Shown here in pieces: positions 42,649 to 50,540 of a stretch of 64,000 nt of DNA. The stretch lies in NCBI RefSeq assembly GCF_044872765.1, contig NZ_CP085253.1, positions 1,178,001 to 1,242,000 on the forward strand, read 5' to 3'. This stretch comes from Micrococcus sp023147585 (lineage in GTDB: Bacteria > Actinomycetota > Actinomycetes > Actinomycetales > Micrococcaceae). Numbering within the stretch: the stretch's first letter is position 1; each line of letters begins with the position of its first letter. The notes beneath the pieces were generated by a model. It was not told the origin of the DNA. It searched no databases and was given only the letters and a program-made list of their open reading frames with translations. The translations under genes were made by a program, and so were the position numbers.

Positions 42649-42788
42649 GCCACCAGTCTGGCAGACCGGCCGGCCCGGTACGGTGGGGAGCAGCAGCCCG
42701 CCGGCGTCGCGAGCGCCGGGCGCACAGGGCTCCCACCGTCCCCGCCGCCGTCGCCCTCCCCGCGGCGGCGCTTCCCCAGGAGGCACCC

Positions 42789-43526
42789 ATGACCGGCTCG
42801 ACCAATCCCTACGGCCAGAACCCGTACGGCCAGGGCACTCCGTCCGGGCAGGAGCCCGCGGGCGCCGCGAACCCCTACGGGACCGCCCCCGGCGCGCACG
42901 AGCAGAACCCATACGGCCGCCCCGAGGACGGTGCGGCCCCGTGGGGCGCCCAGGCGCCCTCGCCCTCCCCGGCGGCCATGCCGGGCGTGGGCCACCCGCA
43001 GGGCGCCGTGCCCGGCGTCGGCATGCCCGCCCCCGCGCGCCCCGGCTCGATCACCGCGGCCTTCTGGCTGATCGTGTCCGCGGGGCTCGTCCAGCTCCTC
43101 AGCACCGCGCTCGGCCTGCTCGCCGCGAACACCCCGGAGGGCCGCGCCCTGCTCGAGCAGACCATGCGGGACGCGGTGGGGCAGGCGGGCCTGCCGGCGG
43201 ACCAGGCGTCCGAGATGGAAGCCATGATGCTGGGCGCCGTGCCCGCCGTCCTCACGACGACGGCCGTGCTCGGCGTTCTCGGGTTCCTGCTCTACCTGCT
43301 GATCGCCGTCAAGATCCGCGGCGGATCCCGGGCCGCCCGCACCGTGGGCACCGTGCTCGCGGTGCTCTCCGTGCTCATGCTGCTCGCCAACCTGGCGATG
43401 GGCGCGTTCTCCGTGTTCGAGCTGCTCTGGGTGGGCCTGGGCGTGGCCGGCATCGTCATGGCCTACCGCAAGGACGCCACCGAGTTCATGCGCCTCAAGG
43501 CGTGGGAGCGCGCCGGACGCCGCTGA
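42789..43526 (+). CDS. Membrane protein with a Pro/Gly/Tyr-rich N-terminus
   Basis: A 245-aa protein. Residues 1-85 are low-complexity, with repeated NPYG units. Two hydrophobic hairpins follow (SITAAFWLIVSAGLVQLLSTALGLL; VLTTTAVLGVLGFLLYLLIAV; TVGTVLAVLSVLMLLANLAMG; FSVFELLWVGLGVAGIVMAY), making four helices. The layout resembles many actinobacterial proteins of unknown function. ATG at 42789 has AGGAGGC 5-6 nt upstream. Confidence 0.8.
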   Translation: MTGSTNPYGQNPYGQGTPSGQEPAGAANPYGTAPGAHEQNPYGRPEDGAAPWGAQAPSPSPAAMPGVGHPQGAVPGVGMPAPARPGSITAAFWLIVSAGLVQLLSTALGLLAANTPEGRALLEQTMRDAVGQAGLPADQASEMEAMMLGAVPAVLTTTAVLGVLGFLLYLLIAVKIRGGSRAARTVGTVLAVLSVLMLLANLAMGAFSVFELLWVGLGVAGIVMAYRKDATEFMRLKAWERAGRR

Positions 43527-43546
43527 CGCCGCCGGCGGCGGGGCTC

Positions 43547-43810
43547 TCAGGCCGCGTCGAGCAGGCGGCCCAGGCGCGCGGCGTCCACACGCCAGAAGTC
43601 GCGCTGGACGCCGTCCACGAACAGCACGGGCACCTCGTCCGCGAACCGCTCGAGCAGCTCGGGGTGGGCCGCGCCGTCCACGGGCTCCCACGTCTGGCCC
43701 CGCTCGGCGCACACCTGCGCGACGACGCCGGCCGCCTCCTCGCACAGGTGGCACCCCGGCTTCACGAGGAGCTGGACGCGGGCGGCGGAGGCGGGCAGGT
43801 CGGCGGTCAT
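43547..43810 (-). CDS. Glutaredoxin-like protein (DUF836)
   Basis: An 87-aa thioredoxin-fold protein. LLVKPGCHLCEEAAGVV carries the CxxC redox pair and EVPVLFVDGVQRDFWRVD the cis-Pro. DUF836-type glutaredoxins have this size. Function unproven. The start at 43810 lies 7 nt after TAGCAT (43818-43823, minus); an ATG at 43819 is possible but would sit inside the hexamer. Confidence 0.8.
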   Translation of the reverse strand: MTADLPASAARVQLLVKPGCHLCEEAAGVVAQVCAERGQTWEPVDGAAHPELLERFADEVPVLFVDGVQRDFWRVDAARLGRLLDAA

Positions 43811-43832
43811 GCCGACCATGCTACGGACACGA

Positions 43833-43868
43833 CGAGGCCGCCCGCTCCTGACGGAACGGGCGGCCTCG
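43833..43868. terminator. Hairpin after the bS22 gene
   Basis: A perfect 12-bp stem (43833-43844 with 43857-43868) and a 12-nt loop that can pair further. It begins 26 nt beyond the bS22 stop, and also lies directly upstream of the glutaredoxin-like gene. Confidence 0.7.
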
Positions 43869-43893
43869 CTGGCGCTCTCGACGAGCGCGGGCG

Positions 43894-43992
43894 TCACTTC
43901 TTGTTGCGACGCTGGTGGCGGGTCTTGCGAAGCAGCTTGCGGTGCTTCTTCTTCGCCATGCGCTTGCGGCGCTTCTTGATGACAGATCCCAT
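43894..43992 (-). CDS. Small ribosomal protein bS22 (AURKAIP1/COX24 domain)
   Basis: A 32-aa, extremely basic protein: MGSVIKKRRKRMAKKKHRKL, then LRKTRHQRRNKK. It is nearly identical to the actinobacterial bS22 protein seen in mycobacterial 30S structures. The ATG at 43992 has AAGGAG 6 nt upstream, and a strong terminator follows. In mycobacteria the gene lies near proC and the Ppx gene, which are 4-6 kb away here. It is too short for most gene finders. Confidence 0.92.
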   Translation of the reverse strand: MGSVIKKRRKRMAKKKHRKLLRKTRHQRRNKK

Positions 43993-44094
43993 GGGGACTC
44001 CTTGCGTCGGGGTGAGGGTCGGCGGCTGGTGGGGACCGCGGGCATCCGGGCTCCCGGACACGCCGACCCGCATTCCACCGGGTGTGGAACGCAT

Positions 44095-44140
44095 GAAAAC
44101 GTTCTCGGTCACAATACCGGGCGGACGAGCCTCAGTCGAA
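44095..44140 (-). promoter_or_regulatory. bS22 promoter with LacI-type palindrome
   Basis: On the minus strand TTCGAC (44135-44140), an 18-nt spacer and TATTGT (44111-44116) form a plausible promoter. Its start point would fall near 44104, inside GAAAACGTTCTC (44095-44106), a 12-bp palindrome with one mismatched pair. GAAAACGTTTTC-like sites are typical operators of LacI-family repressors. The leader would be about 110 nt. Confidence 0.4.
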
Positions 44141-45385
44141 CCAGGGATCCAGCCCGTGCAGCGGGAAGACCTCCCGGCGGGTGGCCATGATCGACTGGTC
44201 CACAGGATCGGCGGGGTCGTAGCCCACCTCCCACGAGCGCCACCACACGTCCGCGTCCTCGCCCATCGTCGTGGGGATCCGCTCGTCCTCCGCGCCCTCG
44301 TGCAGGGACATGTCCCCCGTGAGGTCCTCCGACGTGAGCTCCCGGGCGTGGGCCAGCCACTCGGCGGGGATCGGCGCCCGCAGCGGCACCGGCGTCCCCA
44401 GCACCGCGGCGGTCAGGTGCGTCCACGCGCGCGGCACCACCTTGAGCGGGTTGTATCCGCCGCCGCCCGTGGCCAGCCACCGGCCGTGCGCGAAGCGCTC
44501 CGCCCAGTCCGCCATGTCGAAGGCGAGCTGGCGCTGGCCGTCCACCGTCAGGCGCAGGTCCGCGAGGGGATCGGCGTGGTGGGAGTCGCAGCCGTGCTGG
44601 CTCACGATCACGTCCGGGGCGAACGCCTGCAGCAGCGGCGGCACCACGGCGTGCACGGCGCGGAGGAAGCCGGCGTCGCCCGTGCGCGGCGGGACGGCCA
44701 CGTTGGCCGCGGTCCCCTCCGCCGCAGGCCCGCCGGTCTCGTTGGCGAAGCCCGTGCCCGGGAAGAGGCTCATGCCGGTCTCGTGGACGGAGATCGTCAG
44801 GACGCGGGGGTCGTCGTAGAAGATCGCCTGCGTGCCGTCCCCGTGGTGCGCGTCCACGTCCACGTAGGCCACGCGCTCGGCGCCGAGGTCGAGGAGGCGC
44901 TGGATCGCCACGGCGCAGTCGTTGTAGATGCAGAACCCCGAGGCCTTGTCCCGCGCGGCGTGGTGCATCCCGCCCGCGAAGTTGACCGCGCGGCTCACGC
45001 GCCCGGACCAGATGGCCTCGGCGGCCACGAGCGAGCCTCCCGCGATGCGGGCCGCAGACTCGTGCAGGTCGGGGAACACGGGGCAGTCCTCCGTGCCCAG
45101 GCCGTGCGCGGCGTCGTCGGAGGAGGTCTGCGCCGAGGCCGCGCGCACCGCGGCGATGTACTCGCGCCCGTGCACGGCGGCGAGCTCGTCGTCCGTGGCC
45201 ACCGGGGGCTGCAGGATGCTCACGTGCGGGGCGTCGAGGAGGCCGAGGGCGTCCACGAGGCGGTGGGTGAGGTCCAGCCGCAGGGGTGCCATCGGGTGCT
45301 CGGCGCTGAAGCGGTAGCGGAGCAGGCTCGGATCCCACACGACCGCGGCGGGCGTGGGGGCATCGGGCTCGAGGGTGGCACTCAT
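44132..45385 (-). CDS. acuC: AcuC-type class I histone deacetylase family protein
   Basis: A 417-aa zinc hydrolase of the arginase/deacetylase superfamily. Key residues: HHAARDKASGFCIYND (paired His of the charge relay), VDVDAHHGDGTQAIFYDD (Zn-binding Asp/His), SQHGCDSHHADPLADL (Zn-binding Asp) and ATGGGGYNPL (Gly loop before the usual Tyr). AcuC proteins remove acetyl groups from lysines, notably acetyl-CoA synthetase. The C-terminal ~60 residues are variable. TACTCT (45394-45399, minus) lies 8 nt before the ATG. Confidence 0.9.
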   Translation of the reverse strand: MSATLEPDAPTPAAVVWDPSLLRYRFSAEHPMAPLRLDLTHRLVDALGLLDAPHVSILQPPVATDDELAAVHGREYIAAVRAASAQTSSDDAAHGLGTEDCPVFPDLHESAARIAGGSLVAAEAIWSGRVSRAVNFAGGMHHAARDKASGFCIYNDCAVAIQRLLDLGAERVAYVDVDAHHGDGTQAIFYDDPRVLTISVHETGMSLFPGTGFANETGGPAAEGTAANVAVPPRTGDAGFLRAVHAVVPPLLQAFAPDVIVSQHGCDSHHADPLADLRLTVDGQRQLAFDMADWAERFAHGRWLATGGGGYNPLKVVPRAWTHLTAAVLGTPVPLRAPIPAEWLAHARELTSEDLTGDMSLHEGAEDERIPTTMGEDADVWWRSWEVGYDPADPVDQSIMATRREVFPLHGLDPWFD

Positions 45386-45523
45386 CACGTTCCAGAGTAG
45401 ATCCCTCGACCGCCCGAGGCCATGGGCGGACGCGCACATGACCGGCGCATGACGGGCGCGGGGCGATACTGGGACGGGCCCGCACGCGGTCCGACACCCG
45501 TCACGGCACGCAGGAGGTGCACC

Positions 45524-47074
45524 ATGGGCACTCGCCCCCGGGCCACGGACCCACAGGGCGGACCGGGCCGTGGCGACTGGGCGCCGCGCCGCGCCTCCCG
45601 CGACGACGACCCGGCCCGCGTGGGCTTCGCGCGCTCCCGCCGGCGCCCCGCGCCACGGGTGACGCCCCGGCCCGGTGCCGGGTCCAGCCTGGAGCCCTCC
45701 GGCGGCCTGGCGACCGCGCTGCACCGCTCCCGGCGCCGCGTCACGGATGCGGTCGGCGGCTCCCCCGCCCGCGCGGCCCTGTCCGCGTTCGCACTCATGT
45801 CCCTGCTGTTCACCGCCCTCCTGATGCTCCCCGCGGCCGCCGAGGACGGTCAGGTGACGCCGCTGCACGACGCGATGTTCACGGCCGTCTCCGCGTTCTC
45901 GGTGACCGGTCTGACGGCCGTGAACACGGCGGAGCACTGGTCCGTGTTCGGGGACATCGTCATCCTGCTCGCCATCCAGGTCGGCGGCCTCGGCATCCTC
46001 TCCATGGCGTCCCTGCTGACGCTCGCCGTCTCCCGCCACCTGGGCGTCAAGTCCAAGCTGAACACGCAGGAGGCGGGCATGACCACGGGCAACGTGGGAG
46101 AGGTCGCCCGCCTGCTGCGGGTCGTCGTCCTCACCGTCCTGACGTGCGAGGCAGCCGTGGCCGTGTTCCTCGTGCCGCGCTTCGCGGCGCACTCCGGCTC
46201 GTGGCTGACCGGCCTCTGGGAGGGCGTGTTCTACTCCATCAGCGCGTTCAACAACGCGGGGTTCGCCATCCACCCCGGCGGCATCGCGGAGTTCGCGCAC
46301 GACCCCGTGATCCTCACCGTGATCGCCGTGGGCGTGTTCGCCGGGGCACTGGGCTTCCCCGTGGTCATGGTGCTGATGGACAAGGGGTGGCGCTTCCGCG
46401 CGTGGAACCTGCACACCAAGCTCACGGTGGAGGTGACGCTGATCCTGCTGGTGCTGGGCGCCGTCCTGCTCTTCGTCTTCGAGTCCGGCAACCCGCTCAC
46501 GCAGGGCGACCTGACGTTCTGGGAGCGGGTCGGCCACTCGCTCTTCGGCTCGATCATGACCCGCTCCGGCGGGTTCGCGATCGACAACCCGGACGTGCAC
46601 CGCCCGGAGTCCCTGCTCCTCATGGACGCCCTCATGTTCGTGGGCGGCGGATCCGCCTCCACCGGCGGCGGCATCAAGGTGACGACGCTGGCGGTCATGT
46701 TCCTGGCCATCATGGCCGAGGCGCGCGGCGACCGCGAGGTCACCGCGCATGGCCGCACGATCGCCCCGGAGACCCTCCGCGTGGCCATCTCGGTGCTCGC
46801 CCTCGGCGCGACCCTCGTGCTCGTGGCCACCCTCATCCTGGTCTCGATCCTCGACGAGTCGCTGCAGCGGCCCCTCTTCGAGGTGATCTCCGCGTTCGGC
46901 ACGTGCGGCCTCTCCGTGGGCATCTCCGAGGCCGCGCCGCCGGCCGGCAAGTACCTCCTGACGGCCATGATGTTCGCCGGCCGCGTTGGTACGATCACGT
47001 TCGCCGCGGCCCTGGCCCTGCGCTCGCGCCGCGTCCTCTACCGCTACCCCATCGAGAGGCCGATCCTTGGCTGA
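45524..47074 (+). CDS. Potassium uptake channel subunit TrkH/KtrB
   Basis: A 516-aa membrane protein. After an ~85-residue basic cytoplasmic lead come about ten helices built from four pore repeats. The selectivity-filter segments are FSVTGLTAVNTAEHW, SAFNNAGFAIHPGG, IMTRSGGFAIDNPD and FGTCGLSVGISEAAP, each with the central Gly. It imports K+ (or Na+/K+) under control of the RCK subunit encoded next. ATG 45524 has CAGGAGG upstream. It overlaps the ktrA start by 8 nt. Confidence 0.92.
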   Translation: MGTRPRATDPQGGPGRGDWAPRRASRDDDPARVGFARSRRRPAPRVTPRPGAGSSLEPSGGLATALHRSRRRVTDAVGGSPARAALSAFALMSLLFTALLMLPAAAEDGQVTPLHDAMFTAVSAFSVTGLTAVNTAEHWSVFGDIVILLAIQVGGLGILSMASLLTLAVSRHLGVKSKLNTQEAGMTTGNVGEVARLLRVVVLTVLTCEAAVAVFLVPRFAAHSGSWLTGLWEGVFYSISAFNNAGFAIHPGGIAEFAHDPVILTVIAVGVFAGALGFPVVMVLMDKGWRFRAWNLHTKLTVEVTLILLVLGAVLLFVFESGNPLTQGDLTFWERVGHSLFGSIMTRSGGFAIDNPDVHRPESLLLMDALMFVGGGSASTGGGIKVTTLAVMFLAIMAEARGDREVTAHGRTIAPETLRVAISVLALGATLVLVATLILVSILDESLQRPLFEVISAFGTCGLSVGISEAAPPAGKYLLTAMMFAGRVGTITFAAALALRSRRVLYRYPIERPILG

Positions 47075-47741
47075 GCACCAGCGCTCCGATCCCAACGCCC
47101 CCGTGCTCGTGGTCGGCCTCGGCCGCTTCGGAGCAGCGACCGCGGAGGAGCTCGTCTCCCAGGGCCGCGAGGTGCTCGCGATCGAGCGGGACCCCGTGCT
47201 CGTCCAGCGCTTCGCCCCCACGCTCACCCACGTGGTGGAGGCCGACGCCACCGACGCCGAGGCCCTGCGCCAGCTCGGCGCGCAGGACTTCTCCACCGCC
47301 GTCGTGGGCGTGGGCACCTCGATCGAGGCGTCCGTGCTCATCACGGTCAACCTCGTGGACCTCGAGATCCCCCACGTGTGGGTCAAGGCGATCAGCGAGA
47401 AGCACGGCACCATCCTGCGGCGGATCGGCGCGAACCACATCATCTTCCCGGAGCACGACGCGGGCGTGCGCGCCGCGCACCTCGTGAACGGCCGCATGAT
47501 GGACTTCATCGAGTTCGACGACGACTTCGCGATCGTGAAGATGTACCCGCCGTCCGAGTGCGTGGGCTTCACCCTCGGCGAGTCGAACGTGCGCGCCAAG
47601 TACGGCGTGACCGTGGTGGGCGTGAAGACCCCCGGCGAGGACTTCACCTACGCCCAGCCGGACACGCGCGTGGGGCCCCGCGACACGCTCATCGTCTCCG
47701 GGCACACCGAGCTGATCGACCGGTTCGCCGCCCGCCCCTGA
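47067..47741 (+). CDS. Trk/Ktr regulatory subunit (RCK protein KtrA)
   Basis: A 224-aa cytoplasmic gating ring subunit. RCK_N domain: VVGLGRFGAATAEELVSQGREVLAIERD binds nucleotide. RCK_C domain: GESNVRAKYGVTVVGVKTPGEDF... DTLIVSGHTELIDRF. The only reasonable start is TTG at 47067, 8 nt after GAGAGG and inside the trkH 3' end, so translation is probably coupled. Confidence 0.9.
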   Translation: MAEHQRSDPNAPVLVVGLGRFGAATAEELVSQGREVLAIERDPVLVQRFAPTLTHVVEADATDAEALRQLGAQDFSTAVVGVGTSIEASVLITVNLVDLEIPHVWVKAISEKHGTILRRIGANHIIFPEHDAGVRAAHLVNGRMMDFIEFDDDFAIVKMYPPSECVGFTLGESNVRAKYGVTVVGVKTPGEDFTYAQPDTRVGPRDTLIVSGHTELIDRFAARP

Positions 47742-47810
47742 GCCACGGGCCCGCCGGGTGCCCGCGCCGCATCCCGGCCCCCGGCCGCGTGGCGGTCCGT
47801 GCCGCTCGCC

Positions 47811-48656
47811 TCAGCCGGCGAACTCGCGACCCATCTCGCGGTCGCGCGCGGCCGCGGCGTGCATCGCGCGGGCCACGAGCTGCGGCAGACCGCCGTCCTG
47901 CAGCGCGGTCACGGCCCGCTCCGTGGTGCCGTTGGGGCTCATGACGGCGCGGCGCAGGTCCTCGGCGGTCTGCTCTCCCGACTCCACCGCGCGCTCGAGC
48001 ATGAGGCCCGCGCCCTTCACGGTCGCGGCGGCCATCGCCTCCGCGTCCGCGCGGTCCAGGCCGAGCTCCACGGCATGCTGCGCGATCGCCTCGGCCAGCA
48101 GGAACACATAGGCCGGGGCCGAGCCGGCCGCGGCCACGACGGCGGGCAGCTGCCGCTCGTCCACGCGCACGACCAGGCCCGAGCCGGAGAACAGACCCTC
48201 CACGGCAGCGGCCTGCTCCTCCCCCACGCCCTCGGCGGGGGCCACGCCCACGACGCCCGAGCCCACCGTCAGCGGCGTGTTCGGCATGGTGCGCACGAGC
48301 GGCTGGCCCGGACGCAGCGCGCCCGCGATCGTCCCGGCCGTGACGCCGGCGGCCACCGAGACCACCACGGCGTCCGCGGGCAGGGCGTCCGCGATGCCGC
48401 GCGCGGCGGCCACGAGGTCCTTGGGCTTCATGCCGAGCAGCACGACGTCGGCCTCGCGCACGGCGTCCGCGTTGGCCTCGTCCGCACCGCCGGCGGCGCG
48501 CACGTCCACCCCCGCGAAGCGCTCGCGCGCGGCCGCGGCGGAGTCCTCCGAGCGGGTGGTGGCGGTGACGTCGGCGGCCTGCACGGCGCCCGAGTCGAGG
48601 GCGCCGGTCAGGATGGCGCCCGTCATGGTGCCCAGGCCCAGGATGGTCAGCTTCAC
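47811..48656 (-). CDS. proC: Pyrroline-5-carboxylate reductase
   Basis: A 281-aa enzyme that reduces P5C to proline. N-terminal Rossmann motif ILGLGTMTGAIL. LVRTMPNTPLTVGSGVVGVAP and the C-terminal dimerisation region with the signature GAGLMLERAVESGEQTAEDLRRAVMSPNGTTERAV are diagnostic. GTG at 48656 has AAGGAG 7 nt before it and overlaps the stop of the TIM-barrel gene. Last gene of topA-ppx-TIM-proC. Confidence 0.92.
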   Translation of the reverse strand: MKLTILGLGTMTGAILTGALDSGAVQAADVTATTRSEDSAAAARERFAGVDVRAAGGADEANADAVREADVVLLGMKPKDLVAAARGIADALPADAVVVSVAAGVTAGTIAGALRPGQPLVRTMPNTPLTVGSGVVGVAPAEGVGEEQAAAVEGLFSGSGLVVRVDERQLPAVVAAAGSAPAYVFLLAEAIAQHAVELGLDRADAEAMAAATVKGAGLMLERAVESGEQTAEDLRRAVMSPNGTTERAVTALQDGGLPQLVARAMHAAAARDREMGREFAG

Positions 48657-49513
48657 GATCGTGCTCCTTCGTCGTCGGTGGTCTCGTCGTCGAGGGTGAG
48701 GTGCGTCCGGGCGAAGGCGAGCGAGGCGGCGAGCCGCTCCTCGCGCTGCCCGGCGTAGTCCATGCCGCGCGTGCCCACCTCCACGCACACCGTGCCGGCC
48801 AGGCCGGTGCGGGCGAGGTGGCGCAGGGACGCGGCGACGGGCTGGGTGCCCTCGCCGGGGATCAGGTGCTCGTCCTTGTGGCTGTCGGTGCCGTCGGTGA
48901 GGTGGACGTGGCGCACGCGGGGCCCGAGCGCCGTCAGCGCCGCGAGGGAGTCCTCGCGGGCGATGGCCGCGTGGGAGAAGTCCCAGCACACGTGCTCGTA
49001 CGGCTCCGGGACCGGATCCCAGTGGGGCAGGTACATCTTGGTCTCGCGGCCGTAGGCGCGCCACGGGTACATGTTCTCCACCGCGATCACCACGCCGGAC
49101 TCGGCCATGAGGTCGGCGATCCCCTCCGCGAAGCGCTCGGCGTACGTGCCCTGCCAGCGGAACGGGGGGTGGGCCACGACGGTGGCCGCCCCCACGGCCT
49201 GGGCCATCTCCACGGAGCGCCGGATCTTCGTCCACGCGGATCCCCACACCTGCTGGGTGAAGAGCAGGGTCGGCGCGTGGATCGAGTCGATCCGCATGCC
49301 GGTGCGCTCCGCGAGGGTGCGCAGCCGGTCGGCGTCCTGGCTCCATCCGTTGTGGGTGACCATGACCTCGACGCCGTCGTAGCCCAGGTCCTGCGCGGTG
49401 GCGAAGGCGTCCTGCGTCCCCAGGGGGAACACCGACGACGAGGACAGGGTCACCGGGATGTCCGCGCCGAAGCGCGGGGCGGGGGCGAGATGCCCGGTGG
49501 AGATCAGCGGCAT
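48653..49513 (-). CDS. Sugar phosphate isomerase/epimerase-like TIM barrel
   Basis: A 286-aa AP-endonuclease-2-like TIM barrel. LGYDGVEVMVTHN, RIDSIHAPTLLF, AATVVAHPPF, GVVIAVENMYPW and CWDFSHAAIA carry the expected metal ligands (His, Glu, Asp), and HVHLTDGTDSHKDEHLIPGEG the last ones. Between ppx and proC it is the counterpart of mycobacterial Rv0498. Substrate unknown. Confidence 0.85.
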   Translation of the reverse strand: MPLISTGHLAPAPRFGADIPVTLSSSSVFPLGTQDAFATAQDLGYDGVEVMVTHNGWSQDADRLRTLAERTGMRIDSIHAPTLLFTQQVWGSAWTKIRRSVEMAQAVGAATVVAHPPFRWQGTYAERFAEGIADLMAESGVVIAVENMYPWRAYGRETKMYLPHWDPVPEPYEHVCWDFSHAAIAREDSLAALTALGPRVRHVHLTDGTDSHKDEHLIPGEGTQPVAASLRHLARTGLAGTVCVEVGTRGMDYAGQREERLAASLAFARTHLTLDDETTDDEGARS

Positions 49514-49514
49514 C

Positions 49515-50537
49515 TCAGCGCACCCCGAGGCGCAGGCCGGGCAGCAGCGTGTCCGTGTTCAGGTCCACGCGCCCGACGCCGGGCACGCCGTCCCGCGTGA
49601 GGTGGCCCTCGAGCATGAGGGCGTCCAGGCGGTTGAGGATGAGGCCCTCACGCAGGGCCCAGGGGCAGATCTCCAGCTGCACCACGCCGAAGGTGCGCAT
49701 CGCGGTGAGCGCCACGATCGCGCCGGCGAGCATCTGCTGGGCCCGGACCTCGGAGACCCCGGGCAGGTCCGCGCGCTCGGCCGAGGGCATCGCGGCGAGG
49801 CGGTTGACCCAGAGGTGCAGGTCGTCCGCGCGCAGGTGCCGCTTGACGAAGGGTCCCGCGGCGGACGGCGCCGCGCCGGTGAGGCGGGCCAGCGAGCGGA
49901 ACGTCTTCGACGTGGCGGTGACGACGACCGGCGGGGTCACCGGGGGGAAGGAGGCGAAGGCCGCCTCCATGTGCGTCGACACGTACTTGCGCAGCTGCTT
50001 GACGTCCCTGGGGTGCGGCGGGTCGTCCGGGAGGCGGTCCCGCGTGAGGCGCCCCGCGCCGAGCGGCAGGGACACCGCGTGGGAGGGCAGCTCGTCCTGA
50101 CCGTAGGCGATCTCGAACGAGCCGCCGCCGATGTCGAAGTTCAGGATGGAGCCGGCGTCCCAGCCCTGCCAGCGGCGCACCGCGAAGTAGGTCATCGCGG
50201 ACTCCTGCTCGCCGGAGAGCTCCACGAGGTGCACGCCGGTCTGCTCCTCCACGCGGGCGAGCACGGCCTTCCCGTTGGCCGCCTCGCGGATGGCCGAGGT
50301 GCAGAAGGAGACCATGTCCTCCGCGCGGTTCTCCTCCGCGAAGGCCACCGCCTCCTGGATGAAGTCCACGAGCTCGCGCTGGCCCTCCTCGCTGATGGCG
50401 CCCTCGGCGTCGAGGAAGCGGATGAGCGGCAGCGAGCGCTTGTGGTCGGCGTACGCGGTGGGGCGGGCGCCTGGGTGGGCGTCCACGAGGAGCAGGTGGA
50501 CGGTGTTCGAGCCGATGTCCAGCACGCCGAGGCGCAT
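49515..50537 (-). CDS. Ppx/GppA-family phosphatase
   Basis: A 340-aa protein of the sugar kinase/Hsp70/actin fold. LGVLDIGSNTVHLLLVD is the first phosphate loop and LNFDIGGGSFEIAYG the second. SFCTSAIREAANG is conserved in exopolyphosphatases and (p)ppGpp phosphohydrolases. Short single-module form like mycobacterial Ppx1. It may hydrolyse short polyphosphate or pppGpp. It starts 3 nt after the topA stop. Confidence 0.9.
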   Translation of the reverse strand: MRLGVLDIGSNTVHLLLVDAHPGARPTAYADHKRSLPLIRFLDAEGAISEEGQRELVDFIQEAVAFAEENRAEDMVSFCTSAIREAANGKAVLARVEEQTGVHLVELSGEQESAMTYFAVRRWQGWDAGSILNFDIGGGSFEIAYGQDELPSHAVSLPLGAGRLTRDRLPDDPPHPRDVKQLRKYVSTHMEAAFASFPPVTPPVVVTATSKTFRSLARLTGAAPSAAGPFVKRHLRADDLHLWVNRLAAMPSAERADLPGVSEVRAQQMLAGAIVALTAMRTFGVVQLEICPWALREGLILNRLDALMLEGHLTRDGVPGVGRVDLNTDTLLPGLRLGVR

Positions 50538-50540
50538 GCG

